The notes under the pieces are model-generated. The model made no database searches. It was not told the origin of the DNA and was given only the letters and a program-made list of their open reading frames with translations. From contig NZ_JAIQZM010000044.1 of the NCBI RefSeq assembly GCF_023333595.1, positions 17,012 to 52,917 on the forward strand: 35,906 bases of DNA, given 5' to 3'. Origin of the DNA: Argonema galeatum A003/A1. GTDB lineage: Bacteria > Cyanobacteriota > Cyanobacteriia > Cyanobacteriales > Aerosakkonemataceae. Below are positions 32,828-35,906 of this stretch, piece by piece (positions within the stretch are counted from its first letter, which is position 1; every line of letters begins with the position of its first letter). A program made the position numbers and the translations under genes.

Positions 32828-33151
32828 TTAGGATTGAGGATGTTTGGGTGCGATCGCAACTCGAAAACCGATCGCATTTAGTAACTCTACGAAAGTGTAA
32901 ATTTCAGTAGCATTACTTTCTGTTAGAATGCGATCGAGTTTTTCATGCAACTGTTTCGCTGAATCAGAAAGTCGATCGCTTTTCGCACAAGACTCAACCA
33001 CATTTCTAATTGCCTTTCGTAGTAATATTGGTTGGTCGCCTCCTTCTTCCAGCACCACCTCAATATAACCCGCCGCTTCTTCGCGGTTTTTAAGAGACTC
33101 AATTAGGTAGTCGTGATAGCTATCACTCGTTGGCGTTTTCAGATTTTTCAT
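32828..33151 (-). CDS. HigA-like antidote of tandem module 1
   Basis: The product starts at ATG 33151 (MKNLKTPTSDSYHDYLIESL), 107 residues; an upstream in-frame ATG at 33229 lies within the toxin gene and is less likely. The C-terminal half carries a helix-turn-helix-like segment ending TESNATEIYTFVELLNAIGF, as in 'addiction module antidote' proteins that pair with Gp49/HigB-type killers. It overlaps the upstream toxin gene by 29 bp, toxin first, the order of HigBA modules. A near-identical plan is repeated at 33527-33847. Confidence 0.8.
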   Translation of the reverse strand: MKNLKTPTSDSYHDYLIESLKNREEAAGYIEVVLEEGGDQPILLRKAIRNVVESCAKSDRLSDSAKQLHEKLDRILTESNATEIYTFVELLNAIGFRVAIAPKHPQS

Positions 33152-33491
33152 AATCAGCCCAATACTCCTTAGCTTTGCGAATATCTCGATCTTGAGTGCT
33201 TTTATCTCCACCACAGAGGAGAAGTACAATAATAGATTCTATTTGTCCAAAATAGACTCGATAACCAGGGCCATAATCAATTCTAAGCTCAAAAACTCCT
33301 TCTCCAACTGAACGGCAATCCCCTAAATTGCCTTCCTCAATTCGGTCAAGCCTCAACTGAATCCGGTTTTTGGCTTTTGGATCTCGAAGGGAATCCAACC
33401 ACTGAGCAAAAGGAACTCTGCCATCTTGGGTAATATAACGTCGAATTTGCTTTGGTTGCACTTCCATGATTTCATTGTAGCCGCTTACCAT
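33123..33491 (-). CDS. HigB/Gp49-type killer protein of tandem module 1
   Basis: A 122-residue toxin of the RelE superfamily 'addiction module killer' group: RRYITQDGRVPFAQWLDSLR, RIQLRLDRIEEGNLGDCRSV, GVFELRIDYGPGYRVYFGQI, and IVLLLCGGDKSTQDRDIRKA. Members of this fold bind ribosomes and cut mRNA. The ATG at 33467 (MEVQPKQIRRY) is an alternative start, 24 bp inside. It is the complete version of the toxin whose N-terminal half has been lost in module 2. Confidence 0.85.
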   Translation of the reverse strand: MVSGYNEIMEVQPKQIRRYITQDGRVPFAQWLDSLRDPKAKNRIQLRLDRIEEGNLGDCRSVGEGVFELRIDYGPGYRVYFGQIESIIVLLLCGGDKSTQDRDIRKAKEYWADYEKSENANE

Positions 33492-33526
33492 AATAATATT
33501 AGGGCAAATGCCTGGGTGCGATCGCG

Positions 33527-33847
33527 CTATTCGTCGGCGTCAGCGCGTATCGCTACTCGAAAACCCAGTTCATCCAGTAATTCAATAAAAGTGTAAATTT
33601 CAGAAGCATTACTTTCTGTCAGTATCTTGTCAAGTTTTTCATGACACTGCTTCGCAGAATCTGAGAGTTTATTGCTTTTTAGATAAGCCTCTGCAACTTT
33701 TCTAAGCGCATTGCGGAGCAGTTCCGGTTCGGGATCTTTTTCTTCTAAGATAGTTTCAATAAAGCCAGCAGCGTGTTCGGGGTCTTTCAGACATTCAATT
33801 AGAAACTCGCGGTAGCTATCGCTAGTTGGCATTTTCACGCTTTTCAT
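33527..33847 (-). CDS. HigA-like antidote of tandem module 2
   Basis: A paralogue of the antidote at 32828-33151 (MKSVKMPTSDSYREFLIECL, TESNASEIYTFIELLDELGF), 106 residues from ATG 33847. It overlaps the truncated toxin frame by 26 bp. The antidote is intact although its toxin partner is damaged, so it may protect against the module 1 toxin or be drifting. Confidence 0.8.
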   Translation of the reverse strand: MKSVKMPTSDSYREFLIECLKDPEHAAGFIETILEEKDPEPELLRNALRKVAEAYLKSNKLSDSAKQCHEKLDKILTESNASEIYTFIELLDELGFRVAIRADADE

Positions 33848-34157
33848 ATTCTTCCCAATACTCCTTAGCTTTGGTGATATCTTCTTGTTGGGTGCTTTTA
33901 TCTCCGCCACATAGAAGAAGCACAATAGTTGTTCCTAGTTGTCCAAAGTAGATCCGATAGCCTGGGCCATAGTTGATTCTCAATTCAGAAATGCCTTCAC
34001 CAACAGATCGACAGTCACCAAAATTACCTAGTTCAACTCGTTCAGTTCCTGTTATCCAGAGCGTTCCTATTACGATTCGCACTACGGCAATTCGCAGGAG
34101 AGTTGTTCCAAGAACCTCCACGCTCCATCCGGAAGTGTCTGCCCCAAACTTAATCAT
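33822..34157 (-). pseudogene. 5'-truncated HigB-type toxin fused to template-repeat-like DNA
   Basis: The last 68 or so residues (LGNFGDCRSVGEGISELRIN, YGPGYRIYFGQL, IVLLLCGGDKSTQQEDITKA) are the C-terminal half of the module 1 toxin family. The first 43 residues are not toxin. They are the 89-bp FGE-type repeat at 34045-34133 read in a non-native frame, as the shared VEVLGTTLLRIAVVR-like pattern with the off-frame reading of the FGE gene shows. The junction is near 34040-34046 (GGAACTGAACGA). The N-terminal helices needed for a RelE fold are missing, so the toxin is almost certainly inactive. Confidence 0.8.
34045..34133 (-). repeat. template-repeat-like copy of the FGE-sulfatase 3' end (DGR signature)
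   Basis: This segment aligns without gaps to 34504-34592: 76 of 89 bases match. On the coding strand this copy has 23 adenines, of which 11 differ in the other copy; only 2 of the other 66 bases differ. In the FGE frame it reads RGGSWNNSPANCRSANRNRN, full of AAC/AAT codons, and then meets a stop. Asn-rich, A-rich template repeats are the hallmark of diversity-generating retroelements. It lacks the 3' part (TTTTGGGATTTCGGG in the gene copy) where an initiation element would be expected, and no reverse transcriptase is in the window. Confidence 0.75.
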
Positions 34158-34168
34158 ATCATCAAATT

Positions 34169-34236
34169 TGTAGGGTGCGTCAGAAGAATAAAATTAATCA
34201 TTGCCGCCAAAATTTTGCCCTCTGACGCACCCTACA
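34169..34236. repeat. 16-bp inverted repeat, TGTAGGGTGCGTCAGA type
   Basis: Perfect arms at 34169-34184 and 34221-34236 with a 36-nt loop. This is a widespread palindromic repeat form in cyanobacteria (GTAGGGTGCGTC). It lies between the template-like repeat and the FGE gene. Confidence 0.85.
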
Positions 34237-34258
34237 GACTCTTGTGTTATTAATATTC

Positions 34259-34308
34259 AGTCCACTTCAGTGGACTTTCGCTATTAGCCTGGGATTTGAA
34301 TCCCAGGC
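34259..34308. repeat. double-hairpin repeat
   Basis: AGTCCAC-TTCA-GTGGACT (34259-34276) is followed by GCCTGGGATT-TG-AATCCCAGGC (34287-34308). Both stems are perfect. The pair looks like a known type of dispersed intergenic repeat in Oscillatoriales-like genomes, and it may end the FGE transcript on the minus strand. Confidence 0.75.
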
Positions 34309-34385
34309 GGGTCTGGTAACTGGCACAAGATATAATTTACTCCTATTTTCAAAAAAAAAATTTTGATCCGCCGTAGGCGGAAGAA

Positions 34386-34440
34386 GTGAAAAGGGAAAAG
34401 AAGGGAAAAGGGTAAAAGGGTAAAAGAGAAAAGGGAAGAG
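34386..34440 (+). repeat. AAAAGGG-type purine short tandem repeat
   Basis: Degenerate GAAAAGGG / GTAAAAGG units, all purine-rich, directly downstream of the FGE gene stop codon. Same class as the other short tandem repeats in this window. Confidence 0.8.
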
Positions 34441-34455
34441 TCCTGGCAAAGGAGA

Positions 34456-35592
34456 CTACAAAAGGAATCCGGACGATACCGCTACCCGAAATCCCAAAAT
34501 GACGTACCAGTAATCCAGAGCGCCACTATTACGACTCGCACTACGGCAGTACGCAGGAGAGTTGAACCAAGAACCTCCACGCACCAACCGGATATTATTT
34601 CCACCAGACTCCCAAACACTTCCATCAGACGTAGCACCATTATAATTTTCGTGATAAGAATCAGCACACCATTCCCAAACATTCCCGTGCATATCATAAA
34701 GTCCAAAAGCATTCGGTGGAAAACTTCCCACATCAGTTGTTTGTTGACGATCAATTCCTTTCCATTCAGAACCATAAATAGAACTTCCGTTGTAATTAGC
34801 TAAATCCGTAGTAATAGTTTCTCCAAAATAGAAAGGTGTAGTAGTTCCCGCACGACAAGCATATTCCCATTCAGCTTCGCTTGGTAAACGATAAGTTTTC
34901 CCCGTTTTTATAGAAAGTCGGGCGCAAAATTCCTGTGCTTCATTCCAAGGTACATTTTGTACAGGTCGATTTGCACCTTTAAAGCGTGATGGATTAGCAT
35001 TCAAAGATATATTAATTTGCGGTAAAGCAGCGACAACTTTCCATTGAGCTTGAGTTACTTCATATTTCCCCATAAAAAAAGGTGCCACAGTTACTTGATG
35101 CTGTGGCCCTTCATCGCTATCCCGTCCTTTCTCCGTCTCCGGCGAACCCATCATAAAAGTACCACCAGGAATCGATACCATTTTCAGAAAAACTCCCTTC
35201 CCCAAGTCTTCTGGAAAGCCTCGGGCTTCCTGACTGCGACGACTAATTTCTTGCCCAAATTCATTAACTGTTATAACATCAAACTGGCTGCGGGGAAAAA
35301 ATTTATTTAGTTGCTGTTTAACTTTTGGTTCTGTTCTATCTTTGAGCAGGGAATAAGCAGTAAATTTAATCTGATTTGATTTATCTTGCAAAGCTTGAAT
35401 AATTAAGTCTAAGCCTGCTTCTTCATATTTAAGTGCGTCTTTCAGTGCAGCAACTCTTACTTCTATTTCTGGATTAGCTAAACGTCGTTTAACGCCTTCG
35501 ATTCCTCCTAAGACAACGGCATTAATAGGTGGCGTATTTTGACCACCCATTACGACATCATAAGCTCTCGGTTGATTGGGATTTTCTGTCAT
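34456..35592 (-). CDS. HEAT-like/FGE-sulfatase (C-type-lectin-fold) protein with a variable-repeat-like C-terminus
   Basis: A 378-residue protein with AAGG about 10 nt before the ATG. Residues of about 25-100 form a HEAT-like helical domain (LGGIEGVKRRLANPEIEVRV). Residues of about 130-372 are an FGE-sulfatase/SUMF1 domain: MVSIPGGTFMMGSPETEKGR, YEVTQAQWKVV, YRLPSEAEWEYACRAG, and AFGLYDMHGNVWEWCADSYH. The C-terminal strand RGGSWFNSPAYCRSASRNSG to GFRV (about 334-372) is the segment that aligns with the A-rich copy at 34045-34133. In cyanobacterial DGRs such C-termini are the diversified ligand-binding surface. No signal peptide is visible. Its start overlaps an antitoxin-like gene by 35 bp. 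It may be a DGR target protein; an ordinary FGE-like or effector-domain protein is the alternative. Confidence 0.88.
   Translation of the reverse strand: MTENPNQPRAYDVVMGGQNTPPINAVVLGGIEGVKRRLANPEIEVRVAALKDALKYEEAGLDLIIQALQDKSNQIKFTAYSLLKDRTEPKVKQQLNKFFPRSQFDVITVNEFGQEISRRSQEARGFPEDLGKGVFLKMVSIPGGTFMMGSPETEKGRDSDEGPQHQVTVAPFFMGKYEVTQAQWKVVAALPQINISLNANPSRFKGANRPVQNVPWNEAQEFCARLSIKTGKTYRLPSEAEWEYACRAGTTTPFYFGETITTDLANYNGSSIYGSEWKGIDRQQTTDVGSFPPNAFGLYDMHGNVWEWCADSYHENYNGATSDGSVWESGGNNIRLVRGGSWFNSPAYCRSASRNSGALDYWYVILGFRVAVSSGFLL
34504..34592 (-). repeat. variable-repeat-like segment of the FGE-sulfatase gene
   Basis: This is the gene copy of the 89-bp direct repeat. Relative to the A-rich copy, Asn codons have become Phe, Tyr, Ser, Gly and Tyr, AGG has become TGG, ATG has become TTG and GAG has become GTG. 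Eleven of 13 differences are at adenines of the A-rich copy; the other two are third-codon-position changes. It covers residues of about 334-363. Confidence 0.75.
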
Positions 35593-35794
35593 TATGATTA
35601 ACCTTCAGTAATTGATAGTACTGTAAAGCTTCTTCCTTGGAAAGTCGCTCTTCATTTTCAGCTTCTGCAATTAACTTTGCCAAGCCGTAATCTTCTAATA
35701 TTTCCTCAATTTTTTCAAATTCAGCAATCGGAATTTGTACGGCTATGGGTTGCTGATTATCATCAAAAACAATGTTTTTATGAATTTCCAGCAT
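35558..35794 (-). CDS. orphan antitoxin-like protein
   Basis: From ATG 35794 (MLEIHKNIVFDDNQQPIAVQ) the product has 78 residues; an ATG at 35869 adds an unlikely hydrophobic leader. IPIAEFEKIEEILEDYGLAK and the acidic helical tail (EAENEERLSKEEALQYYQLL) fit Phd/YefM-like cyanobacterial antitoxins that precede a RelE-type toxin. Here the next gene, overlapping by 35 bp, is the FGE-sulfatase protein instead of a toxin. The last residues (NHNDRKSQSTESL) are probably not native. A small ACAGCGG/CCGCTGT hairpin (35832-35848) lies upstream. Confidence 0.7.
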   Translation of the reverse strand: MLEIHKNIVFDDNQQPIAVQIPIAEFEKIEEILEDYGLAKLIAEAENEERLSKEEALQYYQLLKVNHNDRKSQSTESL

Positions 35795-35906
35795 TATTGT
35801 GTTTGTAATTCGCAATTGTTTCACTGTGGATACAGCGGTTCCCGCTGTTATGAGGTACAGTAGCAGCAATTAGCAAACCAATTTCTTAAATGTAGAGGAT
35901 TGATTA

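Noticed and set aside
33527..34157. Reverse transcriptase gene downstream of the template-like repeat
   Set aside because: The frames here are toxin-antitoxin proteins. No reverse transcriptase motif such as YxDD was seen in any long frame of the window.
34482..34775. Separate minus-strand gene ending WITGTSFWDFG
   Set aside because: It is an off-frame reading of the FGE-sulfatase gene. Its resemblance to the N-terminus of the truncated toxin frame comes from the 89-bp repeat.
1..35906. tRNA or rRNA genes
   Set aside because: No cloverleaf-like arms with TTCGA-type T-loops, and no rRNA-like stretches, were recognised on either strand. A covariance search could still find a cryptic one.

Overview
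The window looks like a chromosomal segment of a filamentous, Oscillatoriales-type cyanobacterium. The grounds are abundant GCGATCGC (HIP1) octamers, heptamer-type short tandem repeats between genes, many palindromic dispersed repeats, an orange-carotenoid-type N-terminal domain protein, a glycine-rich RNA-binding protein and a group 2 sigma factor. The genus cannot be fixed from the sequence.

Layout. (1) 1-6080, minus: about 2,026 codons of a secreted filamentous-haemagglutinin-type exoprotein that runs off the left edge. (2) 6.6-18.4 kb, plus: a chemosensory gene set in the order CheR-TPR methyltransferase, (a minus-strand secreted repeat protein and a small plus-strand protein in between), a double-CheW coupling protein, two paralogous methyl-accepting proteins, CheA with a C-terminal receiver, and CheB. 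The CheR-TPR/CheA-REC/CheB architecture resembles Wsp-type alternative-function systems, but no separate output regulator is present. (3) 18.5-22.7 kb: an untracked 53-residue membrane peptide with a clear terminator, a ParE/RelE toxin-antitoxin pair, a PRC-barrel protein with 22-residue repeats plus a small membrane protein, and a fasciclin (FAS1) protein. (4) 22.9-28.2 kb: a group 2 sigma factor, an RRM protein with a long leader, a GAF-GAF histidine kinase, a second FAS1 protein and a helical carotenoid protein. (5) 28.3-32.8 kb: a decayed AAA-ATPase remnant, then ftsQ, ftsZ, thiD and a coiled-coil membrane protein. (6) 32.8-35.9 kb, minus: two tandem HigBA-like modules, the second with its toxin 5' end replaced, an FGE-sulfatase protein, and an orphan antitoxin.

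The strongest unusual signal is in region 6. An 89-bp segment at 34045-34133 is an ungapped direct repeat of the 3' end of the FGE-sulfatase gene (34504-34592). Read on the coding strand, 11 of 23 adenines in the downstream copy differ in the gene copy, against 2 of 66 other bases. This is the signature of a template repeat and variable repeat of a diversity-generating retroelement (DGR). No reverse transcriptase lies in the window, and the template-like copy stops before the expected 3' initiation element and is fused to a truncated toxin gene. It therefore looks like a broken or trans-acting DGR.

A second theme is invasion of genes by short intergenic-type repeats. CheA, CheB and the histidine kinase each carry in-frame blocks of heptamer or nonamer repeats in linkers or loops, and CheB ends inside such a repeat. 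A third is a pair of about 90-bp MITE-like elements flanking the chemosensory genes.
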